From: Mytilus edulis
Taxonomy: Eukaryota > Mollusca > Bivalvia > Mytilida > Mytilidae
Direction of reading: 5' to 3'
Length of the DNA stretch: 64,000 bases
NCBI RefSeq assembly: GCF_963676685.1
Contig: NC_092350.1
Coordinates: forward strand, 40,457,373 to 40,521,372
Position numbers and translations under genes: made by a program. Shown here piece by piece: positions 54,815 through 64,000 of the stretch. Each line of letters opens with the position of its first letter. The first letter of the stretch is position 1. The notes beneath the pieces were generated by a model. It had not been told where the DNA came from. It searched no databases and worked only from the letters and a program-made list of their open reading frames with translations.

Positions 54815-56509
54815 TTAATTTTCAACTCCATAGATGAAAATGGTTTGATTATAATTTGCAATTAAAAGACTATTGGCTTTTCTGTCGAAATGAATCGGAC
54901 CAGGACTTTCCAATCCTTCATCTTTAGACAAAAGATGTCTGTTTTGTTGTCTATCAGGGGATATCACTACGACTCGATTTAATTCTCTACAAGCTACATA
55001 CATGTTTCCGGAGTTATCAACTGCTAAGCCTCGTGGACACTTCAAGATAGTCTCATCTTTAAATATCCAAACTGTCTTTCCGTCCATGTCACAACAGGTA
55101 ACACTTTTAGTGCCATCGTTGGTAAAAAACATTTTATTATCAAAAATATCAATACACGACCATGACGGTAAATCAGAAATGACGATAGCTGTAGTACTGC
55201 CGTCCTGAGGGTTTATTTTGAAAATTCCCTCACTCATTGCACAAACGTACAATGACCCATCGAGGTGTTTTATTCCATAGCACTGATAGTTTGTTGGAAT
55301 AAACTTTGATATTTTCTTTTCCTTAATATCGATAATACAGACGCCTTTGTGTTTGTGCAAAGGTGATGTTGCAGCTAACGTTCTGTCATCTATATATGTT
55401 ATATCAAATGAGTTGGCATTATTAACTATGACTTTACTAAGTTTTACGCCGTCAGAACCAAAGATCATTACTTCCCCGTGAGAGTGAGTATAGTCACTCA
55501 AGGCGATGTTTCCGCTTGGTAGAGAAACTATTCCTTTAATGCTTTGAACTGTTGTTTTTATGGTTTTGTTTAGCTTTAATGTGATATCAGCAATTGATGT
55601 TTTCATTTTTACCTCTACTATTTGAGCTTGTTTACTTTTATGCCTGACGAGAGAAGTTTGACAAGTAGTTGTCTGTACCTTTACTGGTCCAAATGTTTTG
55701 ATATTATTGATAATGTTGCTTATTTTGTCATTAATTTGCAGAATCAAAGTAATTTCATCCAAGCTATGATCTCTAATGATCGACTGCAGGAACGACTCAG
55801 TAGTTGCTGCTTCTGACGAGATCTTCCGCAATCCAAGGAACGTTTGAACGTCGGTTGCATTCCTGTCCATATCTTTTAATTGTTGTTCAGCATCGTTAGT
55901 GTTACCACTCTTATGTTCTAGTATCTGTAGAGTTTGGTTCATATCATTCTTTAATTTTGCTGTAATGTCAGAGACTTCATTTCTTATCTTCTCTTCCAAT
56001 TCATCTAAGTGATCATTAATCTTGTTCCTTGTTTCGCTGATCTGGGACAATATAGCCTCTTCTTGTTGCTTGATACTTCCTTTTTGTTTCGTTATTTTAT
56101 TTTGTAGCATTTCTATATTTCTATTTATATCGTTCAAACTTTGTTGTGTTTCCTGGAAAAGTGACGACTTTTTAACGTTTTCTATAACCTTACTAATGGG
56201 TATTATACCTTTGCATCCATCATGTTTCTCAATACATTTAAGACAGAGAAGTTCATCGTGAGCTTGGCAAACCAATTGGTATTGTTCATTGTGGTCCATG
56301 CACGTATTACTGATTTGTGAAATAGATAAAGACAGCGCCGAATTGTCCTGAATCGATACAGTCACGTGATGTTTAGACAACTTTGAAAATCCGTGGTAAG
56401 CGTTACAATCATTACAAAATGCTTGTTCACACTCGGGACACCAGAAAGTTGACGATTTGGTAACATGTCGTTGTTCACAGATATCACAGAGTTCCTGGGA
56501 AGCTGCCAT
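54815..56509 (-). CDS. TRIM-like B-box/coiled-coil/NHL protein (intact, 564 aa)
   Basis: ATG 56509 (MAASQELCDICEQ), 10 nt after an acceptor (TTTTTTTTGGTAG), is preferred to the longer frame from 56548. B-box 1: CDICEQ, CPECEQAFCNDC. B-box 2: CMDHNEQYQLVC. The coiled coil (MLQNKITKQKGSIKQQEEAI) covers about 120-220. NHL-like propeller blades include KGIVSLPSGNIALSDY, YGIKHLDGSLYVCA and PRGLAVDSSGN-like PRGLAVDNSGNMYVA. The extra four residues relative to the 560-aa paralogues fall in the propeller (the SDYTHSHGEV loop). It has no RING, signal peptide or membrane span. Its last third was copied into the adjacent duplicate at 52230. Promoter module: 57253-57347. The 5' UTR intron holds an RT-element remnant. 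Confidence 0.9.
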   Translation of the reverse strand: MAASQELCDICEQRHVTKSSTFWCPECEQAFCNDCNAYHGFSKLSKHHVTVSIQDNSALSLSISQISNTCMDHNEQYQLVCQAHDELLCLKCIEKHDGCKGIIPISKVIENVKKSSLFQETQQSLNDINRNIEMLQNKITKQKGSIKQQEEAILSQISETRNKINDHLDELEEKIRNEVSDITAKLKNDMNQTLQILEHKSGNTNDAEQQLKDMDRNATDVQTFLGLRKISSEAATTESFLQSIIRDHSLDEITLILQINDKISNIINNIKTFGPVKVQTTTCQTSLVRHKSKQAQIVEVKMKTSIADITLKLNKTIKTTVQSIKGIVSLPSGNIALSDYTHSHGEVMIFGSDGVKLSKVIVNNANSFDITYIDDRTLAATSPLHKHKGVCIIDIKEKKISKFIPTNYQCYGIKHLDGSLYVCAMSEGIFKINPQDGSTTAIVISDLPSWSCIDIFDNKMFFTNDGTKSVTCCDMDGKTVWIFKDETILKCPRGLAVDNSGNMYVACRELNRVVVISPDRQQNRHLLSKDEGLESPGPIHFDRKANSLLIANYNQTIFIYGVEN

Positions 56510-56799
56510 CAAATATATTCTACCAAAAAAAGGAACTTTTTTTTTCAATACTAGATGTGAAAAATCTTCATGTTATTACACTAAGTACATTATATATTGG
56601 ATGTGTACTAATCCATATTTAAGACTTATAGATACATGATGATTTTACTATTCTGAATAACTGTTCATGATAAGACTAACCTGAGAAGTATGTTATTCGG
56701 TCAAAGTAATTTTTTCAGGTTATCTATACCAAATATTAACGAAACACATCATGTAAACCATTCAATGAAAAGGTAAATACAGCCTGATTTTGACCAAAA

Positions 56800-57200
56800 T
56801 GTGGGAATCCGTGGTACCGTCTGAGAGCTATTGAACATCCATGTTACAGACGATATCGGATATATTCATTATGTCGTAACTACTATCCCATTCCCTTTAG
56901 CGAATGTGACCTACCAAATTTGACTATTTACCGGCTCTGTAATATCATGAACAACACAACGGGGGCCACAGGTGGAACAGGATCTGCTTACCCTTCTGGA
57001 TCACCTGCGATCAACCCCAGTGTTTGATTGGGTTTGTATTGATAAGTCTTTAGTTTTCTATGTTGTGTCTTGTGTCCTATAATTTGTCTGTTTGCCTTTT
57101 TCTTTTTTAGCCATGGCATTGTCAGTTTGTTTTCGATCTATGAGTTTGACTGTCCCCCTTGTATCTTTAGCCCCTCCTCCTCCAGTAATGTATTAAACCA
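56800..57200 (+). mobile_element. RT-element 3' remnant inside a 5' UTR intron
   Basis: Sister of 43190-43590, with GACGATATCGGATATATTC near 56849, GGCCACAGGTGGAACAGGA near 56964 and TTAGCCATGGCATTGTCAGT near 57108. Confidence 0.65.
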
Positions 57201-57252
57201 TAATAATTGATGGAATGTAACAGTTAAATAACCGAAGACATCAAATGTTTAC

Positions 57253-57347
57253 CTATAGTGTGCAACAACGCCCAGGTACTCGACCAGGAAGTAACGACAG
57301 GAAACGAGTTACATAACGTTGATTAATTTCAAGTATTTAAACGCGGG
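57253..57347 (-). promoter_or_regulatory. Promoter and noncoding exon 1 of the 54815-56509 gene
   Basis: Minus strand: CCGCGTTTAAATACTTG (about 57330-57346), ACTTCCTGGTCGAGTAC (about 57277-57293), donor CTATAG|GTAAAC with the last exon base at 57253. The intron is about 740 nt. Confidence 0.55.
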
Positions 57348-59455
57348 AGTTTTTAAATTTCATTACACTGAGTATAAATTGATGCTGCACTATTAAAGAA
57401 AGTAAGAAAAAGGGACATACTTTGCAAACAACTTCCGTTTCCAATGTGCATTGTATTATGTTGAGATGTTATACCAGCAATTACTATTCTAATTGTCTTA
57501 AACACCATTAATAGCTCTATCATTTAAATCACGTACTATTTTGTAAAGTTTTATCTGTATTTAATTTGCTCCTTAGAAATATTCATCGTTTTCTTTTCAT
57601 TGCATTGCGAATAAAATATTTAATTTTGTAGTCAATAAAAAGTGTAACAAAAATACAGAATTCCAAAGTAAATTCAAAACAGCGAAAGTCTATAAATACT
57701 GACGAAAGCAAACACTGTCAATCAACACGACAATTGACCTGGTACAGGGATTTTCCAACGAAAATGGTGGGTTACATTTGAATATCTCGAAAGCTAAACA
57801 TGCCACTTGCATGTCAATTTTTTTCAGCTCGGTTATATGGAAAGATTTTGGTGAGAAACCAAACCAGATATAATAGGTCAGTGTCATGATAATTGCAATT
57901 TAGCAGCAAAAAAACTGCAAACATACAACACAACTGATTAAAAATATTAACAGATATACAAATAAATCGAACGAATATGCCAACAAAAAAGGTGAAGACC
58001 ATTAATTTTTTATATAACGTAAAAAAACAACTTCATGTCGTTGATAAACATAAGGCCGTATGTAGTTTATTCTTTTTCGACAAGCTTAAAATTGAATAAA
58101 TAAAACTACAATGGTAAACAAAATAGAAACAACACTGTAAAAAGCTATTGTGTCCGAATCTCACATCAGCCTGACCCACCGGCAGTAGGAACGCCCAAAC
58201 TCAAAACTCCCGATGGCAGAATGCATAAATACCGAGTCACGTAAATTTAAGTCATACACAAAAGAAACATTAAAGAACGAAGACAATTCACGAGAAAACT
58301 AAAAGTAATATAAAAATATACACACCTCCAACATATATAATCTATAACTCTTGAATCATGTGTAAAGAAGACAGTGTCCATGTATCTATTAGGTCTGTGT
58401 ACTTTCCAATAAGTAAAGAATGAGTCGTTCTTTGACAAAACCTTGGCTCCTCGAACTTTTGCTCAGACTCCTTTGACGTTTTACAAAGCCTGAATAGCAA
58501 CTGCAAACTCTTAAATACCGTATGTGATATAAGACATGTATACCCAATATATGCATAAAGTTGGTATGTTGCTGCTACGGTGAAGACAATTCAAATTTTT
58601 AAAATAGTGAAATGTCTCGTTGGTCAAAGATTTTGTTAGACAATTTTGCCGTTTGTAAAAATAAAGGATTTGTAGAAGAATATTATGCTTTAAATTTTGA
58701 TATGTATGTTTTTAAAGATGTTTTAAATATGATTTTATAGAATAAACTATTTCATTTTTATGCATTGACCATTGTCTCTCCATTGTAATTATTATGAATA
58801 ATTCCTTTTTTTGTAGTGATGATAAAATAAATCATTTCTGAAAGTATAATGTTGCCAGTGATTCTACATAATCCCTGAAAATTCCATGGATAATGCAAAA
58901 TCCCTAATTATACACATTTACTGTACAATATGTATCAAGGAGGCAACACACCGCGACTCATCATAAGACACCAAGCTGTACACATATTACTATTGAAATA
59001 TGACATACAACAATTGACAATGTGTTTTACTTGGTAAAAAATAAAATTAGGTCATTGTCAGAAAGATATCAACTTTTCATATGAGGCTAAGAAACTTGGA
59101 GAGGGCGAGGTTTGACAAACTCTTCAACTGTTTATAGTCGAATACCAAAAAAAAAACAAATGATATTACATAAATAGTTATCAAAGGTATTACCAATGTT
59201 GTTTTAACTGATCGAGCGGAGTTTACGTTTTGCATAAGGACAGTCTATTTGAAGATGTGTGTGATAAGGATGATTGCCGTTATATTTATTACTGATTTCT
59301 AAATCACCTATCAGTTTCATCAAAGTAATTTACAAAACAATGACTGGACACTTCATTGATGAGTTTATCCTAAAAACACCTATCTATAGATGGACTGGTT
59401 TATTGTGAGCGAATCAGTTAAACTCCGCCCAGTCAAGTGAAATAAATTGAGTAAT
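57348..59455. other. No gene; one diverged dispersed repeat
   Basis: 58775-59160 is a diverged copy of 50810-51150 (CATAATCCCTGAAAA, GACACCAAGCTGT, GAGAGGGCGAG, TTCAACTGTTT in the same order). The rest is AT-rich with no supported ORF. Confidence 0.45.
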
Positions 59456-59529
59456 ACCAGGAGCCTGTAATTCAGTGGTTGTCGTTTGTTTATATGCTAC
59501 ATATTTGTTTTTCGTTCATTTTTTTTTTA

Positions 59530-61512
59530 TGCCCGCGTCACACTGTCCCGATTTTTACGCCGATGGCAACACGATTATGGAAATTTTCAAAATCGGGACT
59601 GATCGTATCCAGATCGGGCTATTCGTAGTGCCATCTTTAACCATCGTAGAACCATCGGCCAATTTTTCTAACCTTCGGGGACAACTTCGGGAAGGGTTCT
59701 AAATTTTTTAACATGTTAAAAAATCCCCGAAGGTGCGTCCGATGTTGAGGGTTCGTATTGAGTTCGTATCACCATCCTCACCATCGTAATGTCACCGGGA
59801 ATGCATCTTTGAACATCGTATTGCATTCGTGTTTGCATCGTTTCCATCGGGCAGTTTTGGCATTACGATGTCTACACGAATGAATCACGAAGCTACCCGA
59901 AGGTCTTACGATGGCAACACGACTTCGTGAAGACCTCGTAATCCCGTCGTGTTGCCATCGAATAAAAGTACGAAGGCGACAAGATGGAACTACGACGGCA
60001 ATAAATCCAGCTAAATGTATTAAGTTAATTTTCGCGCTAAAATACATTTAAAGTGCCATGCGCGATATGCACTGGTCAGTCTAATACGACAGTTAAGAAA
60101 GACGTTCACAAAACATGGAGCTCATATCATATGATTCTATGAGAACAAGAAAGGCGACAGCGTTGTTTCTATTAATTCAAATGGAACAAGAAGAGCAGCT
60201 ATTACAGGCTCCGGATTTACTTTTACAAGTAAAATATTATTTTTTGTCAATTTTTCATATCAAGTAACATAATGAAAATCATAAACGCGCCTCGTACACC
60301 AACACTGCAGGTACACGTATATAGGGAAACCAACTTTTTCTTCATTATTCTGATTTTTTATGTATCGTCTGCGTTGTTGTCACACGAATGTTTACTCCAT
60401 AACCATTTTGTTTTCTTTATGTCATATTTTGCCGCATTCGTTGCTTTCCCCACATATTTCCTTTTGTCTATATTATTATGATATTCTCCTGGAAAGAGCT
60501 CTTTTTGAATAAAAGGGATCAACGAACCCATTACCTTACCTTTAAGATAGATCAGTAAACATGGGCATAATTATGGGTGATTATTCAGACTAGTGAACAC
60601 ATTTTACAGTTCAAACAAGGCAATTCCGAGCGTGGCATCCCCTCGTATGTAACATATTTGGGGACAAATATGGACACTATATTTGTATATGACACATGCA
60701 GAAAATAGTAAATTGAATATGCATATTTGATATATAAACTATTTTTTTAGAAATCAACCAAAACATTCAGTAACTGGAAATACCCTTAATATTGTCTTTA
60801 GAACCAGCAGGTAAAAAAATGAGGAACCAATTTCCTGTGTATTATGCTATTTCAAGGAGAAAAAACAAGTCCATCTGCATGACCTTGACCTTTGGCCTTG
60901 AACGTAAAAAATGTCAGATCATTACAAAGAGGAACAATATACCAAATGTGGTTAAAATCTTTTGAAGCATATTGGTTTTAGAGTGTCAACAAGGGTGATA
61001 TTGTCTTGTATTACAACTGCCACTGTGACCTTGACCTTTGAACTTTAAAGTCAATAGCGCTTAAGATATTCTTAACGAGTAACACCATACCAAGTTTTGA
61101 CCATTTTGGTTCTAGAGTGTCCATAACAATTTTATCTACACGCAACTTACGGCATATCATTTAAATGCATCGTAAGCTGTACACGACGTCTTTTAGACAT
61201 CGTATGGCCATCGCGCCACCATCGTAATCCATATTGTAGCCTTCGTAATCCATCGTGTAGCCTTCGTGATCCATCGTGTAGGCTTCGGCTGAGATATGAA
61301 GCTTAAATACCCGTCTTCGGTTAACCTTCGTATGTCCATCTTTTGCTATCGTATATAATTTCGGCACCATCGTATAGACTTCGTTATTCATCGTACTTGC
61401 TTCGGTCACTTTTTGGTATTTTAACGAGATCGGGACCAACTTTGTACGAACTTACAATTTTCGCATTCGGGTGTCCATCGTATATAAAAATCGGGACAGT
61501 GTGACGCGGGCA
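59530..61512. mobile_element. PIF/Harbinger-like non-autonomous transposon (1983 bp)
   Basis: Perfect 28-bp terminal inverted repeats at 59530-59557 and 61485-61512 (outer part TGCCCGCGTCACACTGTCCC) are flanked by 3-bp TTA duplications (59527-59529, 61513-61515). The target site, a retroelement tail, is recognisable on both sides. TTA/TAA targets are diagnostic of PIF/Harbinger. Subterminal regions of about 500 bp (left) and 350 bp (right) are packed with short CATCGTA and CTTCGTA motifs. No transposase domain remains. The interior has a 50-codon ORF and a TGACCTTGACCTTTG-type repeat (60880-61130). Confidence 0.85.
60115..60267 (+). pseudogene. Short ORF, possible leftover transposon exon
   Basis: Fifty codons from ATG 60115 (MELISYDSMRTRKATALFLL, then IQMEQEEQLLQAPDLLLQ). 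A possible donor AA|GTAAAA occurs near 60229. The Leu/Glu-rich helix could be the N-terminal exon of a Harbinger-type protein, but this is a guess from position and composition. Confidence 0.25.
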
Positions 61513-61710
61513 TTATACAAATAAGGTCGTTAGTTTTCTCGTTTGAATTGTTTACATTTTCATATCGGGGCCTTTTATAGCTGACTATGCGGTATGGGCT
61601 TTGCTCATTGTTGAAGGCCATACGGTGACCTATAGTTATTAATGTCTGTGTCATTTTGGTCTCTTGTGGATAGTTGCCTCATTGGCAATCATACCACATC
61701 TTCTTTTTTA

Positions 61711-63600
61711 TTTTTTATTTAGTACTTCAGACGCGTTTTTTGTCTACATAAGACTCATCAGTGACGCTTAGATCAATTTAGTTATAAAGCCAATCAAGTA
61801 CAACGTTGAAGACAATTGAGGTCCAAAAATTCTAAAAAATATTATGCCAAATACGGTTTAGGTAATCTATACCTGGAATTAAAAAAAATCCTAAGTATTT
61901 CGAAAAATTCGTATTTTTGTAAACAGGAAATTTATAAAAATGACCATTTATTATTGATATTAATGTCAGCAATGAAGTGCTGACTACATGGCTGGTGAAA
62001 GCCTCGGGGACGAAACGTACACAAGCAGTGGCATCGACCCATATTAAGGACATTGACCTAATAATGTTTTTATAAGTTGCAGCTAAAAATTATACAATTA
62101 TACTTGCTATAGTTAAATATAGTAAATATGTTTATTGTTTCCTAGTTTGTACCTTGACTGCGAGACATGATTTACAAAATATTGTTATAGCTGACTATGC
62201 GAAATGAGATTTGCTAATTGTAGAAGGCCGTACGGATACCTATAGTTGTTAATTTCTATGTCATTATGTCTCTTGTAAAGTGTTGTTTGATTGCCAAGCA
62301 TACCACATTTGCTTTATTTTTATATTGAATATTGACACAAATAAAACGCATTTTCCAGAAAGTAGAAGTGTGATTTAATAAATGTAAGATTGGAAAAGTA
62401 TGTACGCACCCAAGGAACAACTTTATATTTGGTGAGATTATGTCAATAGTTATAACAAAGCTTTTGTATCAAAATATTTTGTTGTTTCTGGGCTATGCAC
62501 AATGTTTTCACAATGGAAATAACGACAAAAACTGCATAAATTCTATATTTTTCATCGTTTTTGTAAAAACAATACATATTATGACATAATTTGGAAGTCA
62601 TCAGATTAAATTCTTTATGTTTTTCATTTATATTTCTTGACCGTATGCATTTCCAAACATTATGTGCCAGTTTTAAAAAGTTTTCAAACATTTTAAAACT
62701 GTTTTAGATAAGAGTTTTGTTCACTTTGTCTCATACTCCTTTGAAAACATCAACATAGATATGAAAAATTGTAAAATCTTCTACTAAGCAAAACCAACTT
62801 CGATATAATAAGACCAAATACAAACCAGCGATTGCCGGTAAATTAAGAACTTACGAAAGCAAATGACTTTGCAATTGAAGTAAACCTTGCTCATTCTAAC
62901 CCCCCAAAAAAGAGGTTAGAATACAATACTCAATACATGCTGATTGTTTTAGATAAGATTTTTGTTCACTTTGTCTCATAATGGTATATTTGAATAAATC
63001 TTTGTTAAGAACATCTAAGTTTGGTATAAAAAATAAACTGTACATATAGCTCTTTTATTTTGCTCTATGTTATGAAAAAAATTCAACTCTTAAAAAAAGA
63101 TAGATTAAAAAAATTGTGACAGTTATAAAAACTCATATATATAAAATTAATTTTGGCAATTCCCTATAAAAAATATATTTCATATTTTGATATATATTGG
63201 AATGAATTTACAATATTTCGTTAAAGTTTAAAAAAAATCGGAAATATCATCTTTAACAAATTACAGATCTATGTTTATTGTAATAAATCTATGTATCGTC
63301 GAAGTTTAGGACATACATTGTATAACCACATCAATAATTGTAGATATTAAAGTTCCAAGGATAAACAATCAGAATAGAATACAGTCTACAACTTGTGCAA
63401 CGCTTCTCGAGTCTTATATGTTTTCATAGTTATGGTCTATTTGTGTCAAAAGGTGTGTGTACATGTACATGTACTATAGATACAAAATGCACTTACAGTA
63501 AAGGAGGTAGAAGGTATGTGGTATTGAATTTGGTAGGGTTCTGATACTGAAGGTTACGTCAATTTTGTATTAAAAGAGACAGGAAATTCTAACAATTCCT
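61711..63600. other. No gene; one more tail repeat
   Basis: 62170-62310 is a plus-strand retroelement tail (GCTGACTATGCGAAATGAGA to GCCAAGCATACCACATTTGC). 61730-61770 and 61975-62030 carry pieces of the TCAGTGACGC / GGACGAAACG repeat. The remainder is AT-rich without ORFs that I would defend. Confidence 0.45.
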
Positions 63601-63649
63601 GAGCTTGAGTTTAATTATGGTCGGTGAACATGCCATGTACAAGGGGGAG

Positions 63650-63900
63650 GGAGTATATAAAGCCAGACCGCAAACAATGCTCTGTTTCTGATATCAATTA
63701 AAACAAAAATGATTCATTAAATGTTCATTAGATATACAATGAATTATGTTATATAACCTTAATGAAATTGTATTAAACAACAGAAGTTATGCATTAGACC
63801 GCTTGTATCGGGTTTGTAAAACAATGATGTCTTCGACATATGGTAGCTGCTATACAAACACGCGCATATACTTCTAAAAGAATTAACTTATTAAATCAAA
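63650..63900. other. 3' flank of another TRIM-like unit; TATA box on plus strand
   Basis: 63709-63870 is paralogous to 40640-40800, the 3' flank of the 41205 gene (for example TAAACAACAGAAGTTATGC). A further minus-strand copy is therefore expected to the right of the window. Separately, TATATAAAG at 63654-63662 on the plus strand follows a GGGGGAGGGAG run. It may be a promoter or chance. Confidence 0.4.
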
Positions 63901-63929
63901 AATAAAAATCCTTGTCTTTAAAGTTATAT

Positions 63930-64000
63930 ATATGCTTCTGCTGTTGTCTGTTCTATGGTTGGGTTGTTGTCTCTTTGACACATTCCCCATTTCCATTCTC
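63930..64000 (+). repeat. Partial dispersed repeat at the right edge
   Basis: CTGTTGTCTGTTCTATGGTT and the following GACACATTCCCCATTTCC match 51680-51745. The copy runs out of the window. Confidence 0.65.

Larger units (their letters stand above)
50400..55568. repeat. Near-identical 2584-bp tandem duplication
   Basis: 50400-52984 and 52984-55568 are direct copies with offset 2584-2585 and only a few differences (an A-run of 8 versus 9 near 53730, a C/T change making V or M in the propeller). Both breakpoints share a GTTT microhomology. Each unit holds the palindromic right end of the TIR element, a dispersed retroelement 3' repeat and the C-terminal part of the TRIM-like gene. The very high identity means a recent event, a segregating structural variant or an assembly duplication. 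Confidence 0.92.
59460..61710 (+). repeat. Retroelement 3' UTR/tail copy split by a transposon
   Basis: 59460-59529 (GCCTGTAATTCAGTGGTTGT to the T run) continues after the inserted element at 61516 (TACAAATAAGGTCGTTAG to the ATTGGCAATCATACCACATC tail near 61700), exactly as the uninterrupted copy at 39735-40005. Confidence 0.8.

Overview
The window looks like AT-rich nuclear DNA of a bivalve mollusc, most likely a mussel (Mytilidae). Three things suggest this: single-exon B-box/NHL (TRIM-like) genes in a large local family, dense dispersed repeats that I recognise from bivalve sequences (the tail reading GTCTCATTGGCAATCATACC and the block opening CTCACCTGGCCCGAAGG), and no bacterial gene organisation. 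The taxon is inferred, since no alignment was possible.

The backbone is a minus-strand array of paralogous TRIM-like genes encoding two B-boxes, a coiled coil and a beta-propeller-like C-terminus, without a RING. Three copies are intact: 27709-29391, 41205-42887 and 54815-56509. One is full length apart from a +1 frameshift in a homopolymer (8061-9747). Four are broken: 4169-5224, 15918-17538, 34806-35206 and 52230-52984. Flanking homology says further copies lie just beyond both edges. Seven copies share an upstream module on the minus strand: a TATA-like box, a short noncoding first exon with an ETS-like ACTTCCTGG, a 5' splice donor, an intron of about 0.3-1 kb, and an acceptor about 10 nt before the ATG. 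The family therefore spread by DNA-level duplication with its promoters. Old insertions inherited with the flanks (RT-element tails near 14.7/25.1 kb and 43.2/56.8 kb) and one empty/filled transposon site (3944 versus 13304-14389) record the history.

Mobile DNA fills the spaces. The best element is a complete, apparently young tyrosine-recombinase (YR) retrotransposon at 44829-49752, of PAT/Ngaro-like architecture: A1-gag-pol-YR-B1A2-B2. The repeat pairs read as identical and all three ORFs are open. Its YR frame has no Met codon but begins at a good 3' splice site, and a GC-type donor in gag has the matching phase. This suggests a spliced Gag-YR fusion protein. The element lies inside a second, palindrome-rich element with 30-bp perfect terminal inverted repeats (44753-50591). 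A PIF/Harbinger-like element with 28-bp TIRs and TTA target duplications sits at 59530-61512, and another TIR element at 13304-14389. There are also LINE remnants near 7.4, 31.4 and 37.1-38.0 kb, a reverse-transcriptase family at 19.9-21.3 kb, and a tRNA-derived SINE head at 23.2 kb.

Structural repeats include a near-identical 2584-bp tandem duplication (50400-55568) that created a truncated gene copy, a GTCGAC-based minisatellite with inverted arms (26.15-27.09 kb), a pure GA tract, and several short tandem duplications. The remaining stretches show no convincing gene.
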